From NCBI GenBank assembly GCA_025201345.1, contig JAIXMG010000009.1:1154869-1218868 (forward strand): a stretch of 64,000 nucleotides of DNA. The letters run 5' to 3'. Below, one piece after another: positions 1-12,360 of this stretch. Under the pieces are notes generated by a model. That model saw only the letters and a list, made by a program, of their open reading frames with translations. It was not told the origin of the DNA and ran no database searches. The stretch comes from Thamnidium elegans (lineage: Eukaryota > Mucoromycota > Mucoromycetes > Mucorales > Mucoraceae). How positions within the stretch are numbered: position 1 is the first letter of the stretch; each line of letters opens with the position of its first letter. The position numbers were made by a program, and so were the translations under genes.

Positions 1-2007
1 GAACCAGTTCAAACTGAGCGTGATACTGAAAAGATTGAAAATTTAGCATCTCTAAATGAAAATATTATCAAGGCATTTGATAATGCTGCAAATGAATCTT
101 CTGAGAAGGTACAAGCGGATGAAAATCGTAATAAAGATGTCGAAGATGATGCATCAGATACTTCTGAAAATGCACAAACAATTTCTTCTCCTATGGCAGC
201 TATGGATAGATTATCTGCTCTTGTTCAACAAGAAATTATGACTAATTCTCCTGAACCACCTCAATTTGATGAAGCAACTGTACAACAGCATCAACATCAA
301 CATCAACAAATGCAACAACAGCAAATGCAACATCAACAACAAATGCAACAACAATTCCAACAACAGCAACAACTACAACAACAACATCAACAACAACAAG
401 GTCCTCCTCATCCTGGTATGAATCGATTTGACATGTTACCTGTTCAACCTGATAATCGTCGTTCCCCAATGCCTCCACCTGGTCTCAGTAACGTACCTCC
501 TCCTCCACCACCTGAATGGATGAACCGTAGCTTTGATCCGTTTAACGGTCAAGACCCATCTCTTATTGCAGCACGTCGTTTACAACATTCTCAACGTATG
601 CTGGAAGCCAGTGGGTTATTTGGTGGCGGTGGTGGGTTTGGTCCTCCTCCTGTGGTTCCTCGATTTGGATTTTCAAATGATTTCAATCACGGTCCTTCTG
701 GATTCCATCCCGCCCCTCCTCCGCCTCCTCCACCTCTTGGTATGTTTGCCGCTCCGCCACCACCACATCCAATGATGCGTGGACCTCCTCCACCTGAAAT
801 GATGCAATCGCCTTTTGGTCCACCACCACCACCACAAATGCAAATGGATGAATTAAGAAACGAATTCGGAAATTTGAAAATGAATGGTAATGGTGAAGAG
901 CATCAGTCTCGTGAGGATTTTAGAGCCTTGTTGCCAAATGTCAATATTAGCTTTAATAGTCTGCAGGAAAAGAGAAGAGCTGAGGAGTTTTATCAGCAGC
1001 ATATGTTTATGCGTCAGCAGCAACAACAGCATCATCAACAGCAGCAGCAACAGGCTCAACAACAACAGGCTCAACAGCAACAACAAGCTCAGCAGCAACA
1101 ACAGGCTCAGCAGTTACATCAACAACAGCAGTTACAAATGCAGCAACATATGTCAGAACAAGGTGATAATGGACCTATGAGACACCCTTCATTTAACTCA
1201 TTTTCATCGCAAGAAAAAATCTTGACTCGATCTCCTAGTAACCAATGGCAACCCGAAACCGAAAATAAACCAGAAGGTATGGAAGAAAAGAGAAACCCTG
1301 ATGTACGTGTTGAAGCACAAAATTTCTTTGGTGAGTTCTTGCGTAAAGCAGCTTCATCCACACCTCAACCTGAGATGTCTCCCAAGAAAGAAGAGCCTGG
1401 TAAGAAGAAACACGTATATATATATATATGTATAATTTTTGAAGGTAACTAATATATTTTTTTTTATTTTTTTTCTTTAGCTGGTGCTTTACCTTTTCAA
1501 GATCCTGCTATTATGTCAGTTCATTTGGTAGGTAACGAAGCACCTGTTAATGAATTGGCTCGTTCTCAAAATACGATTCTGCAAATTTTGGGTGGGCAAC
1601 CTTCTCCGTTAACTATGGAACAACAGCATCGTCATCATCAACAACAAATGCATCAGTTCCATCAACAAAGACAAATGGATCCTAGGTTTGTTATGGATGG
1701 TAGAATGATGCATCCGGATGGAAACTTTAATGATATGGGACCAAAACATTTTAATAATAATATGTTTATGGCTCCTCCTCCTCCTCCACCTCCTCCTAAT
1801 TTCCAACAACAGCAACAACAACAGCAACAATTTCATCATCAGCAAGCTCATCCTACTTCATTTATGCCAGGGTTTAGAGATATGGGTATGAGAATGGGCC
1901 CTCCTCCTCCTCCTGGGATGATGAGACCTCCACCCCCTCTTCCTAATGATATAAGGTTTAGAAATGGGCCACCACCTGGTATGTTTTCGGATGAGAATCG
2001 TCATTAA
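1..2007 (+). CDS. Gln/Pro-rich low-complexity protein, 3' part (5' end outside window)
   Basis: Two exons, 1-1399 and 1481-2007. The reading frame is open from the first base, so the start lies upstream of the window. The intron has a GTAAGA donor at 1400, a branch-like CTAAT near 1449 and a TTTAG acceptor ending at 1480; joining restores the frame. The product has long Gln/His blocks (about 280-405, 1015-1140 and 1620-1675), Pro tracts (480-515, 700-835, 1770-1800, 1900-1950) and Met/Gly-rich parts. Less degenerate islands include FRALLPNVNISF (near 920) and FFGEFLRKA (near 1325). I do not recognise the family. The make-up resembles RNA-granule or translation-repressor scaffolds such as 4E-T-type proteins, but that is only an impression. 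It ends convergently with the TTC1-like gene. Confidence 0.75.
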
Positions 2008-2190
2008 GATTCTTTCTTTTTTTGTAACTTTTTTTTTTTCCCTTTTATTTTGCTTTTGCCTTTTTGTCAATGCTCCCCCCCCTCCCCGTATACACACACT
2101 CACACATAATCTAATATCTTTTTTTCTTTTTTTGATATACATAAATAAATAAAATAAAAAACTCAAAAAAAAAAAAAATATACATATTTA

Positions 2191-3143
2191 TTATTTCTTG
2201 GGAGAGTTTACAAAATTCATACTATAACCTCCACTACCACCACTATCTTGCTGTAACTGAAAGTTATCAGTTGAAAGTCCAAATTTACCTAATAAAGAAT
2301 TACCAAGGTCTTTTAATTTACCCATCATTTCTTCCTTTTCTTGTTCCATCTTTTGTTTAATTTTGTTGGGTAAGTCAGTTTCGGCTCTTTGACATTGACG
2401 AAGGGTATATGTATCATGCACTAAAGGCTTTAAGGTTTTGTAGTCGTCCAGTGCGGCTTGCATTGATGAAGACGAATTGATTTTCTCGTTGGCTTGAGCT
2501 CGACGAAGTAAAGCTTTGACGTAAGTTGGGTCTAGTTTAAGTGCTTGCGTACACATATCTCTTGCATCTTTATACTCGTCCTAAGGAAGGGGGTTAGCGA
2601 TTTATTAGAGCTTAGTTTTGGTATATAAAAAAAAAGCTTTACTTGTTTCAAATGACATGCAGCAATATTTCCAAAGTAAACTGCTCGTTCTTTTACAAGT
2701 GATTCAGGACATGTCATTAACGCATTCTCGTACTCGGTAATGGCTTTTGTGTATTCTGATTGACCGAAAAAAGTGTTTCCTTTAGTTTTGTATTCACTTG
2801 CTTGTTGAATTAATTGCTATTTATTTTTTAAAAAAAAGGGGGGGGGTTAATCTGTTATCAATAAAACGCGCGTGTGTATACAGTTTTTACTTTTAGCTCT
2901 TCGGCTGGATACTCTTCACTTTCGAAAAAAACATCGCCATCTGTATCTGGTTCTGTTATAGTTTCGGCAGATTGCTCTTTGGCAGGTCGTTTCTCGTTAG
3001 GTTGTTTCTCAATAACTAGTTTTTTTTTTTTTTTTTTTTTTTTTTCAGTTTCTATATACAGGAGACTTTTTTTTTTTTCGTCTTTCTCGAGTGTACTTAC
3101 TAGGAGAAACTTTTTTCTCGATAATCTCTTCAATAACAGCCAT
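2191..3143 (-). CDS. TTC1: TTC1-like tetratricopeptide repeat co-chaperone adaptor
   Basis: Four exons on the minus strand: 3143-3101, 3015-2891, 2816-2643 and 2580-2191, giving 243 residues. The start MAVIEEIIEKKV is the first ATG after an A-rich leader. An acidic, Lys-rich N-terminal region (about 1-55) precedes three TPR-type helical pairs (about 57-175); the first holds the typical KGNTFF and the later ones NIAACHLKQ and ALLRRAQ. The C-terminus is diagnostic of the TTC1 family: KMEQEKEEMMGKLKDLGN, then FGLSTDNFQLQQDS and YSMNFV. TTC1 proteins are cytosolic TPR adaptors that bind Hsp70/Hsp90-type partners and other proteins; the function here is inferred from the family. The first intron contains long A runs. 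Confidence 0.9.
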
Positions 3144-3429
3144 TTTTTTTTTAAAATGTATAAAGAAAAGAGAGAGAGAAAAAAAAAGAAAATCAGGACA
3201 TGATACGAAAAAAAAAAAAAAAAAAAAAAAAAAACTGAGTCTAAAACACTTATTAAGGGTATGTTGTCAAGAGTTACGGTTGTTTACTTTGCTACACAGT
3301 TAGAACCTATATATTTATGCTTCAAGACATTACATAATTAGAACAATTTTACTTGTACATGGTTTTCGGTACTCGTTTTTGCAGTGAATACTTTTGTTTG
3401 ATAGTAGAATTAGTTTAACCGATGTACCC

Positions 3430-3430
<1 letters not shown>

Positions 3431-3486
<56 letters not shown>
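3431..3486. repeat. 56-nt poly(T) tract
   Basis: An uninterrupted run of 56 T residues, the longest homopolymer in the window. Exact length is the least reliable part of any assembly. It lies between genes and no function is apparent. Confidence 0.9.
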
Positions 3487-3973
3487 CAAATCTAGAAACA
3501 AACATAATTATTTAGTGGCAAAGACCCTTCTAAAAATGCATAAAAAATATGCCACTTGATTATCTTTTTAAAAAAAAAAAAAATGGCAGTGATTATCGCT
3601 CAGATAGTGATCGTCGCTTTTTACAAACAAAAACGAGTATTTATAACATAGAATCTTTGAATTAGGAAATTTGATAGTAAATATAAATTACTGAAATATA
3701 CGACTAAATGAGTGTTAAGTTCTATTTGTATTTTAATATCTGGTGTATTGCGAAACAAAAACAAAACAAAAAGCAGGCTAAAAAAACTCTGCATGATTTT
3801 TTTAATTTCTTTTGACAAAGAATAAGTATGAGATTGATACAGAGAAATGGTTATAATGATTCTACTGATATTAGCAGGAATTCGACTTTTTTTTTTTTTT
3901 TTTGAGAAACTTGATGGTTTTTTTTTAAAGAATAGAGTATGACCTTAAATCACCACTTGACAAATTATAAATA

Positions 3974-4099
3974 CAACTCTTAATTTCTGTAGTTTTGCGA
4001 AATTGGATTCCACCCTTAAATCGAATAGTAGTAATAGTGGTGTTAAAGCGGAGGTCTGAAGACATTCTGGAGAAACCCGCCATTAAAGAGAGCCTACTG
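3974..4099. mobile_element. MITE-like Tc1/mariner-type non-autonomous element, copy 1
   Basis: The right end reads CATTAAAGAGAGCCTACTG followed by TA. Its reverse complement, CAGTAGGCTCTCTTTAATG, matches the TA-CAGTGG terminal repeat of the second copy near 30861. The interior shares CCCTTAAA, CGA, TAGTAATAGTGG and GAGAAA-type blocks with that copy in the same order. The left end is eroded (TA CAACTCT), so the left boundary is approximate. There is no room for a transposase, so the element would be non-autonomous. Confidence 0.5.
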
Positions 4100-5054
4100 T
4101 ATGTGCCAGAATAAAAAGAGAAATCCCGGTAAAAGAACTCCCTTTTTTTTTTTTAGGCGAGGCTCATGCTGTCAGCAGCTAACCTCGGTGAAGATCCTTG
4201 ATTGTATCATGTGCCTGTCCCCTCCCCACATCTAACCAGTGTAAGCCTAAATAGCGTGTATTTAAATATCTTTGATAATTTATTTTTTAATTACCAATAA
4301 CGTTATTTTTATTCCTTAGGAACACTGAGGAGCCAGATGGATCGTAAGCAAGATGAAGAGTCCGTGATTATTCTCTCTGTATCGATATTAATAGATTGTC
4401 GCTATTGTCTCCTTGCTAATATGATAACTACTATCAGCTGTAACTAGAGAGATTGACTTCGTCAAGCTGGTGAATATGATGAAGTACAAGGTCAATATCA
4501 TGTGTATAAAATCATCTATGGACTTTTTAAATAAAAATGCCAAATAAAAAAAGGATCTAAAGACGTGTAATAACTTCTTGACTTATCAAGGTAGGTCTAA
4601 GATAACCGTTATTATTTGGTTATATGTAACGTTAAGCAGAAAAAAAAAGGTGTTTGTTTTTTACATTAAAATTTTCTATCTCAAATGGAAATTTCTAGTA
4701 AAAAAAAAAAAAAAAAAGTAATGTCGAGAATAGCGTACAAGTAATTTTTTTTTTTTTTTTGTAAAGGCAATCATTATCTTAAGAGAAGCATATCATGAAT
4801 TATACCCACGCTTATTAATTGACATACAAATTACACGTACAAAAAAAAAAAAAAAAAAAACTACCAGTGACTATTCTACAAAATAGATTAGTAATGGTGT
4901 GTAAGATAATACTTTTTTAACTTGCGCTCAAAACTTTACACGGAGTAATAGCAAAAAAAATAAAATAAAAAAAAAAGCGAAAAAAAAAAAAAAAAAAGTA
5001 TTTGTCATATTCATCATCTCTTTCTTATTATAATCACTTTTTTTTTAAAAAGCC

Positions 5055-5773
5055 ATGGCAAACACACTTAACCCAGATCGCCCTCTTCTTGTTGGTCCCG
5101 AAACTCTTCAATCACCTTATCCTATTTCTGTTGCTGGTACAGTCGTTAAAGGGTTTGGTCGTGGCTCCAAAGAATTGGGTATTCCTACAGGTAAAATATG
5201 AATATGCGTACTATATATATATATAAAAACTATAACTTATATTTTGTATTGTAGCTAATATGAACGAAGAGGCTTTGGAAGAAATGTTTACTGAATTTAC
5301 TACGGGTGTTTATTATGGATGGGCTCAAGTTGGTAAGACAGATAAAACGGTTTATCCTATGGTAATGAGTTTAGGTTGGAACCCTTATTATAAAAATGAA
5401 AAGAGATCAGCTGTAAGTGTTATATCCCCCTCCTTTCCCTTTTTTTTTTTTATTATTTCGTTATTAAATTGTGTGTTTGTGTTAATAGGAGGTACATATT
5501 CTTCATGAATTCGAATCTGATTTCTATGATGAATCTATTCGAATTATTGTGACAGGTTATATTCGCCCCGAACAAAACTATCCTTCACTTGGTAAAGTCT
5601 AAAATGTTTATGTGGGGCGTGTTTATGAGTATTAATTGCGTGTAATTTTTTTTTTTTTTGTAGATGCTCTCATTTGTGATATCAAGACAGATATTGAGGT
5701 TGCTAAGCATTCATTAAAGCGTAAAGCGTACGACGATCTTCGTCATGACGAACTTTTCACCAAAAACCAATAG
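5055..5773 (+). CDS. FMN1: Riboflavin kinase
   Basis: Four exons, 5055-5190, 5255-5412, 5489-5591 and 5664-5773, encode 168 residues, the usual size for a eukaryotic riboflavin kinase. The enzyme phosphorylates riboflavin with ATP to give FMN, the first step of flavin cofactor synthesis. Family marks are visible: [18 protein letters not shown] (nucleotide and Mg-binding region with the PTAN motif, split by intron 1), [10 protein letters not shown], the [12 protein letters not shown] strand, EVHILHEF (with the catalytic-type Glu near the E-H-I-L block) and a C-terminal [14 protein letters not shown] segment. The first ATG after an A-rich leader is used as start. No separate FAD synthetase domain is present, as usual in fungi. 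Confidence 0.95.
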
Positions 5774-6086
5774 AGAGAAAAAAAAAAAAAAAAAGTATAT
5801 AGATAGTATCGTTTTTTTTTTCTTTTTTGTATATCCACTTTCCCCGTAGTTTTTTTTAAAAATAAAATAAAATAGATTCTTGTATTTAAATATATATATA
5901 TTTCGGAAAAACGTGCACCGACCCTTTTTATTTATAAGAACTAACAAAAAATGTCCCGGGTCTTGAAACTCACCGAGTTGACTTCTATATAAAAACTAGT
6001 CTTTATTTTCCCTTCTTTCCCTTTTTTTATTCTTTTTACTTTCTCTTATTTGAAAAAAAAAAAAAAAAAAAAAAATTGCATAAAAC
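5774..6086. promoter_or_regulatory. 3' UTR of FMN1 and promoter of the GH31 gene
   Basis: This short gap holds the 3' UTR of the riboflavin kinase gene (A and T runs) and, at 5986-5995, a TATATAAAAA box about 95 bp upstream of the GH31 start codon, followed by a pyrimidine-rich leader and an A tract. The TATA position is sequence-based; promoter use is inferred. Confidence 0.45.
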
Positions 6087-8931
6087 ATGTGGCAATCAGT
6101 TATGAAAAGTGTTGGTTTATTACCAACTGAAGATTACATCCAACCCCGTATCTCAATTGGAAACGCAGTATCATATCAAGAATTCTCAACGGGTCATTTT
6201 AAAATCCAAGTGGATGCGCAAGCATTATCACTTACTGTAAAGAATACCAATGGACGTACCATTTGGAAATGTAAGTTTCATTTTTTTTTGTGTAGCCTAA
6301 ACCACGTTTTTTAACTTTTCTCGAAAAAAAAAAAAAAGCTCTTCATAATTTACCATTTCTTTCTTCCACACTTGGTCAGGATATTATAAAGTGTGAAGAA
6401 AATGGAGTGATTCGAGTAACTGAGGTAGACGAAAAGCCAACTCGTATTCAAACAATTACAAAAATTGAGCGAGAAGACGAAACCACAATTAAAATCTATG
6501 GTGGACTTGGTATCAAGTTGGTGTTACCTACGCACATGGAATATGTGTTTACGTTTAAAGAAGTCTCTAACCGTCAATTACAATTCTCGGTAGAGATTGT
6601 TCGCAGGGATGATATCATGAAGGATTATAATCGGTTATTGTTAACGTATGAAAGTAGACCTGAAGAACATTTTTATGGGTTTGGTGAACAATTTTCATAT
6701 AGTACTTTAAAGGGACAAAAAGTACCTATTCTTGTTAGGTAAAAATATATATATATATAACGTGGAGTTCCAAAAAAACATGTTAATTAAAAAAAAAAGT
6801 TCTATTATTATACAGAGAACAAGGTGTTGGAAGAGGCGCGCCTGCTGTAAGTTAGAAGAAAGGGTGTTAAAATGCAAATGCGATTTACTAAACATTTTTT
6901 TTTTAGACTGCTTCACTTAAAGATTCAGCTTTAAGCGTATTAGGTAATTCGGGACTAACCGATATGTTTGCAACATATGCATCGATTCCACAATACATCT
7001 CAAGTGATATTCGATGTTTATTTATGGAGAATTCAGAATACATGAGTTTCGACCTTACTGAACCTGACCGTGTAACAATTCGTATAGAAGCTAATGTAGT
7101 TCAAGGTATATTTTTTTTTTAAAAAAACACGTTTTTTACATGAGATCACAGTAACTGAGTTACCAGACAACAATTTTTTTTTTTTTTTGTAGGACGTATA
7201 TTAGACGGTAGAACAATGTTGGATCTTTTGACAGAATATACATCTTATGCAGGTCGCATGCAACCTTTACCCGATTGGGTTTCTGAAGGAGTGATAGCAG
7301 GTATTCAAGGAGGAAATGCCAAAGTCAAGCAAATTGTACAAAAGCTACAACAGCATCAGATACCGGTATCAGCAGTCTGTTTACAAGATTGGACAGGACA
7401 GCGTTTACAGGACGGAGGTCGCGGTACGCAATATACCCGTCATTGGTGGAACTGGGAGAGCGATGATGAACTCTATCCGGACTGGGATAAGTTTGTGAGG
7501 GAATTAGCGAGTAATGAAAAGGTTCGGGTACTCTCTTATGTAAACCCGCTTTTGGCAAATGCTCATTCAAAGCCTCATATCAAACGAAACTTGTTTCCCG
7601 AGGCTCAGGATAAAGGCTATTTGGTACGTGGCACGCGGTCGGGGTCATCGGAAAGCAGCGCTTATTTGGTAAAGTGTGGGTTGGATTTAGAGGCTGGCAT
7701 TTTAGATTTAACTAATCCTGAAGCGCGTACTTGGTTTAAACAAGTGTTGAAAGAACAAGTATGGAGTTCTGGTATATCAGGTAAGAAAAAAAAAAAAAAG
7801 AGAGAATACGGGAGTTTTAAACTTTTTTTTTTTTAAAAAAAAAAAAGGTGTGATGGCGGATTTTGGTGAACATTTACCGTTTGATTCTAGTAAGGTTGTT
7901 TTACACTCGGGAGAAGCAGCATCTTCTTATCATAACCGATACCCACAGGATTGGGCCCAATTAAATCATGAGGTAATAGTTGAATTAGCGAAAGAAAAGG
8001 ATAGCATTTGCTTCTTCCGTTCGGGGTTTACACTTTCGCCTGGCCATATGAATTTATTTTGGGCAGGAGATCAAAATGTCACTTGGGATCAACATCATGG
8101 TATCAAAAGTGCAGTAAGTAAAAAAAAAAAAAAAATGGTTTCTGTAAAAAAAAAAAAAAAGTCTAACTAGTTAAAAAAAAGGTGGTGGGTATGTTATCGG
8201 GAGGATTTTCGGGATTCGCTGTTACACATTGTGACGCAGGTGGATATAATTCAGTAACAAGTAGTATTCCAGGCTTTAGAATGACTCGTACCAAGGAATT
8301 GCTTTTTAGATGGTTGGAACTTGCTTCGCTTACTGCTGCTTTTAGAACAACAGAAGGGTTGTGTCCTTCATTAAATGCTCAGTTTTATGATAGTGAAGGT
8401 AACTACTAGTTTTTTTTAAAAAAAAAAGAAAAAAAAAGCTTCCATTTTATTTAATTTTTTTTTGTTTCCGCTTTTATTGCTATAAATATAGATTCGTATG
8501 CACATTTCGCTCATACGGCCAAGATTTTCGCAGTCATTTCGAATTATCGTAAAGGAGTGTTAAAAGAGGCTTATGAAAAAGGATGGCCTCTTTTACGCCA
8601 CCCGGTCCTTTATTATCCCAATGATAAAACAGCTAGAGAATTAACGTACCAGCAGTTTATGATGGGAAGCTCGATTATGGTCGCGCCGGTGCTAGCTCCG
8701 TCTGTTACTTATATCAAAGTTTATTTTCCTCGAGACGCACAAGATGTTACTTGGCGTCATGTTTGGACCGGCAAATATTATCCGGCTGATGGTAGTTATA
8801 AACCCATTGATACACCTATAGGTCAACCTGCTATCTTTATTAAGGAACCTAGAGATGATAATGGGCTTCTTAATGGGTTGTTGGATTATGCTACAACGTA
8901 TTATCAACGAAAGGCTAAACCTAGTAAATAA
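6087..8931 (+). CDS. GH31 glycosidase, sulfoquinovosidase (YihQ)-like
   Basis: Eight exons: 6087-6270, 6339-6738, 6816-6846, 6907-7105, 7193-7780, 7848-8113, 8182-8398 and 8492-8931, giving 774 residues. The protein has a GH31 N-terminal beta domain and a (beta/alpha)8 barrel. The nucleophile is in VMADFGEHLP (Asp472) and the acid/base in WAGDQN (Asp542). The closest family I can recall is bacterial sulfoquinovosidase YihQ: shared blocks are PDWVSEGVIAGIQGG, LQDWTGQR, DLTNPEARTWFK, WAGDQNVTW and APVLAPS. An Arg354-x-x-Trp357 pair (RHWWNW) and Tyr578 (DAGGY) sit where YihQ binds the sulfonate. No signal peptide is obvious, so a cytosolic enzyme releasing sulfoquinovose from its glycosides is plausible; activity on ordinary alpha-glucosides cannot be excluded. 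Several introns end in A tracts rather than pyrimidine tracts. Confidence 0.88.
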
Positions 8932-9204
8932 GCTTTTTTATTATTGTATATATACTTTTTTTTTAATGAAATAAAAATCCTTTTTTTTTTATTTTTGTTT
9001 TTTTTTATTTTTAATATTTTGTTCTTCTATCCGAGGAATAAATGTATAAAATAAACAGAGAGTGAACTATGTAACTATTGGTATATGAATAAAAGATGCT
9101 ACGAATGAGTTTATTTAAATAGTTTTGAAAAAAAAAAGAAAAAAAAAAAGGTTATTTTTTTTTTTTTTTTATAAATAATAAATGTATGATGGGATGATAT
9201 GAAA

Positions 9205-9903
9205 TTAAAGAAATGGAAATTTGATGTTTGTATTTGTTTCATTACATATTAATGATAATACGCCGTACCAAGCGACCATTGAACCACAAACAGAACACCA
9301 ACCGCTGGTCATAGTGAAATAAACTATGTTTGAGAGCGCCCCAATGCCAGCAAGCAAGTTAGCGAGGGTAGTAAAGAGCATCACCAAGCGAACAACATAG
9401 GGTTGACGAAAGGTACTTAGAAAGAAAATAAAGGCTGGTAAGGTATAAGCGATACAGAGGAGTCCTACGCCGTAATCGAGATGACCAGCTTCTTGCAGCG
9501 TGCTTGCGACACCGAAACATGGAACATACAATACAATGTATGCGATATAAAACCCTGAGAAGGTAAAGAAAGAGACTGCATTAAAGACATCCTGGTGAAA
9601 AATCTCACTAATACCAGCAGCTAGTTGACCGATGACACCGTAAGTGAAAGCAACACCTACAACGGAGTACGGTAAATGAAGCACTTTACTATTGACAAGA
9701 CCCAATACAAAAGAGCAAAGAGCGTAAGAAGAAAGGCCAATGGCGGGGCCAATCATTCGCTTCTGATATTCCATAAACTCAGTATTAGGAGATGTATCCT
9801 TTTTTGAGGGAGTAATGGAAGACATACTAATTGATACTGATTCATTATGAACAATATTTGCCTTTTCAGTATGACTCTCACTACTGTTACTATGAAAAAG
9901 CAT
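9205..9903 (-). CDS. GPR1/FUN34/YaaH family membrane transporter (acetate/succinate type)
   Basis: Single exon, 232 residues, ATG at 9903-9901. About 65 polar N-terminal residues precede six hydrophobic segments, the standard topology of the AceTr (GPR1/FUN34/YaaH) family. The segment MIGPAIGLSSYALCSFVLGLVN corresponds to the family's NPAPLGL-containing first helix, although here the motif is divergent (GPAIGL). Members carry acetate or succinate across the plasma membrane, or act in ammonium or acetate signalling in fungi; the substrate here is not determinable. A long A tract lies just upstream of the start. The gene is divergent from TFB2. Confidence 0.85.
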   Translation of the reverse strand: MLFHSNSSESHTEKANIVHNESVSISMSSITPSKKDTSPNTEFMEYQKRMIGPAIGLSSYALCSFVLGLVNSKVLHLPYSVVGVAFTYGVIGQLAAGISEIFHQDVFNAVSFFTFSGFYIAYIVLYVPCFGVASTLQEAGHLDYGVGLLCIAYTLPAFIFFLSTFRQPYVVRLVMLFTTLANLLAGIGALSNIVYFTMTSGWCSVCGSMVAWYGVLSLICNETNTNIKFPFL

Positions 9904-9916
9904 TTTTTTAAACTTT

Positions 9917-9951
<35 letters not shown>

Positions 9952-10537
9952 AAAAAAAACTATGTAATAGTTTTTTTAAACAAAGTTTAAAAAAAAAACC
10001 CAAATGTCAAACCCAAAAGAAAATTTTTTGGTTGGCTCGTGGTGTTCTCATCCAATCATGCATTGGACTGAACAAGAAAAAATTAAGAGATAAGATTCCT
10101 CCGTTAACCCAGTTAGAATGAATTCATCGAAAACCGACTTGTTTACAAATTCTGTGTAATTTTTTTTTTTTAAATAACTTAGTTTTCCTATTCTGGCAGA
10201 TCAGATCTTTTTTCTTAAAAAAAATGGGAACATTGTCATTTTTTTTTTTTTTTAATTATACTCTCCCTTCTCTTTTTACGTAATAGTTATCTTGCGGCAA
10301 AAATGACGCTATCTTCTTTTTCATCATACATCTTCTATCAAGGTAAGAAAGGCTAGACCTTATAAAAAAAAAGAAAGTTGAGAACCCAAATCAAGCTCAT
10401 TTAAAAGCTCATTTAAAAACTCATTTTGGTAACTAAGTGACTGCCTTGCGAGTAAAAAAAAAAAGGATCATTTTTTTATGTCTTGCTTTTTTTTTTGGAG
10501 GGGGGGGTGTTTAGACATCATTTTGACATAAAACACC
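9904..10537. promoter_or_regulatory. Divergent intergenic region between the transporter and TFB2
   Basis: Contains a 28-nt-scale A tract just upstream of the transporter start, T runs and an imperfect palindromic segment, CCAATCATGCATTGG (10041-10055). It must hold both promoters, but I see no clear TATA box or ORF. Confidence 0.35.
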
Positions 10538-12326
10538 ATGTCTGTAGATAACTTTAAGACTAATATCTATGAGTACCTGGAAACCTTACCCACGTTTACG
10601 TTTATGCGGCTTTTTGAAAAGCCAGCAACATGTTTAGCCATCTTTAGGTACACACAACTTTTTTTTTCTTATTAAAAAAGATTTTTTGTTTATTTTTATA
10701 ATATACGCGATAGATTATTACCAAGTTTAGGTAGACAAATCGTCATGTCTTTGTTGTACGTCGAGATGCCTATGCCAATTAATGATCTTCAAACGTGGTT
10801 TAATAAAGATGCACAAAAGTAAAAATATATTTTGACGGAAAAAAAAAAGAAAAAAAAGAAAAAAAAAATTGGCATCTAATATGTATGTTATATAGAAAGT
10901 TACAAGAGTCTTTACAAAAGCTATCTAGGCTTCGCATTTTGGAACAGAAGGAACAAGTTCTGGTTATGAATGAAACGTTTAGAAGCGAGTTTAAAAATGC
11001 ACTTACGGGAGGGTAAATAGATAACTAGAGAAATAAGGATAAATCGAGACTTATTATATATAGTGGTATGCAACAATCATTTGGATTACCGTGTTCGACA
11101 CCAGATAAACATGCTGTAGATATTGGGTTTTTAGATCATTATGCGACTACGCAGTGGGAAGCCATTCTTCATTATATGGTCGGTACTTCACTTACCAAAA
11201 AACCTAGTCGAGGTGTATTGAATTTATTAGAGAGAAGTAAACTTATGCAGAGCAGGTAAATTCTTTGTTGTTGCAAATTAAAAAAAAAAAAAAAGTTACT
11301 TATGTTTATAATGTATAGTGGTGAAACAGGACAATTGCAAATCACAAACAAAGGCTTCCAGTTTCTTTTACAAGATGTCAATACTCAAGTGTGGGCATTT
11401 TTATTACAGTATTTAGATATGGCCGAAGTTTTACAAATGGATCTTGTGGAAGTGTTGAATTTTCTTTTTCAACTTGGGTCTTTAGAATTAGGAGAGGTAA
11501 AAAAAAAAAAATGTCAACTAGATTTTAGAGCGGTGGCTGATATATTGTATAGAATTATTCTGTCGAGACATTAACACAAACTCAACTTCAAATGTTGGAA
11601 GATTTAAGAGATTACGGCATTGTATACCAGAGAAAGGTAAAACAAAAAAAGAAAACAAAAAAAGAAAACAAAAAAAGAAAAAAAAATGTTATTGAATGCT
11701 ATATAGAAAGTATCCAAGCGATATTATCCGACTCGATTAGCCACTACATTAACATCAGGAAATGCGGCACTTGCAGGAGTTACAATTAAACATAGTAACG
11801 AAGTAGAACCTGCTCGTGCGGAAGTAACTACGGATGTAGGACAAGTAGATCAAGGATTTGTTATTTTAGAAACAAATTATAAACTTTATGCGTACACTGG
11901 TAAAAAAAAAAAAAAAAAAAAAAAGTTATATTGTATATATTTGGGGGTTATAACAATTTTTTTTTTAGATTCACCACTTCAAATTGCAGTATTGAATTTA
12001 TTTGTACAACTTCAATCTCGATTTAGAAATATGGTAACAGGTGTCATTACAAGAGATAGTATTCGAAATGCTTTAATAAAGGGCATTACTGCAGAACAAA
12101 TCATTTATTATATGCAATCACATGCGCATTCGCAAATGCGAAAAAAGGTAAAAATTGTTTATAAATTATTTTTTTTCGCGGAAACTAAAAAAAAAAATTA
12201 TGCTGTAGATACCACTTTTACCATTGACTGTAATAGATCAAATTAGATTATGGGAAATGGAAAGAAATCGTTTAAAGCCTACACCATGTAAGAATACTGA
12301 AAAAGAAATTGAAAGTTATTATATTT

Positions 12327-12360
<34 letters not shown>

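Larger units (their letters stand above)
3144..5054. other. Intergenic region with homopolymers, one MITE copy and a possible coding relic
   Basis: No intact gene is seen. The stretch holds a 56-nt T run (3431-3486), further A/T runs, a MITE-like element (about 3974-4099) and, at about 4335-4535, short open segments that read like eroded coding sequence (for example RQAGEYDEVQGQYHVYK, broken by stops). The last part before 5055 is the A/T-rich promoter and leader of the riboflavin kinase gene. Confidence 0.6.

Noticed and set aside
242..478. Val/Asp-rich and Leu-rich minus-strand ORFs opposite the Gln/Pro-rich gene
   Set aside because: They are antisense readings of CAA and CCT repeats in the real coding exon.
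11302..11574. Reading through into [15 protein letters not shown] as TFB2 sequence
   Set aside because: This is intron read-through; splicing from 11496 to 11553 restores [13 protein letters not shown], which fits the TFB2 family.
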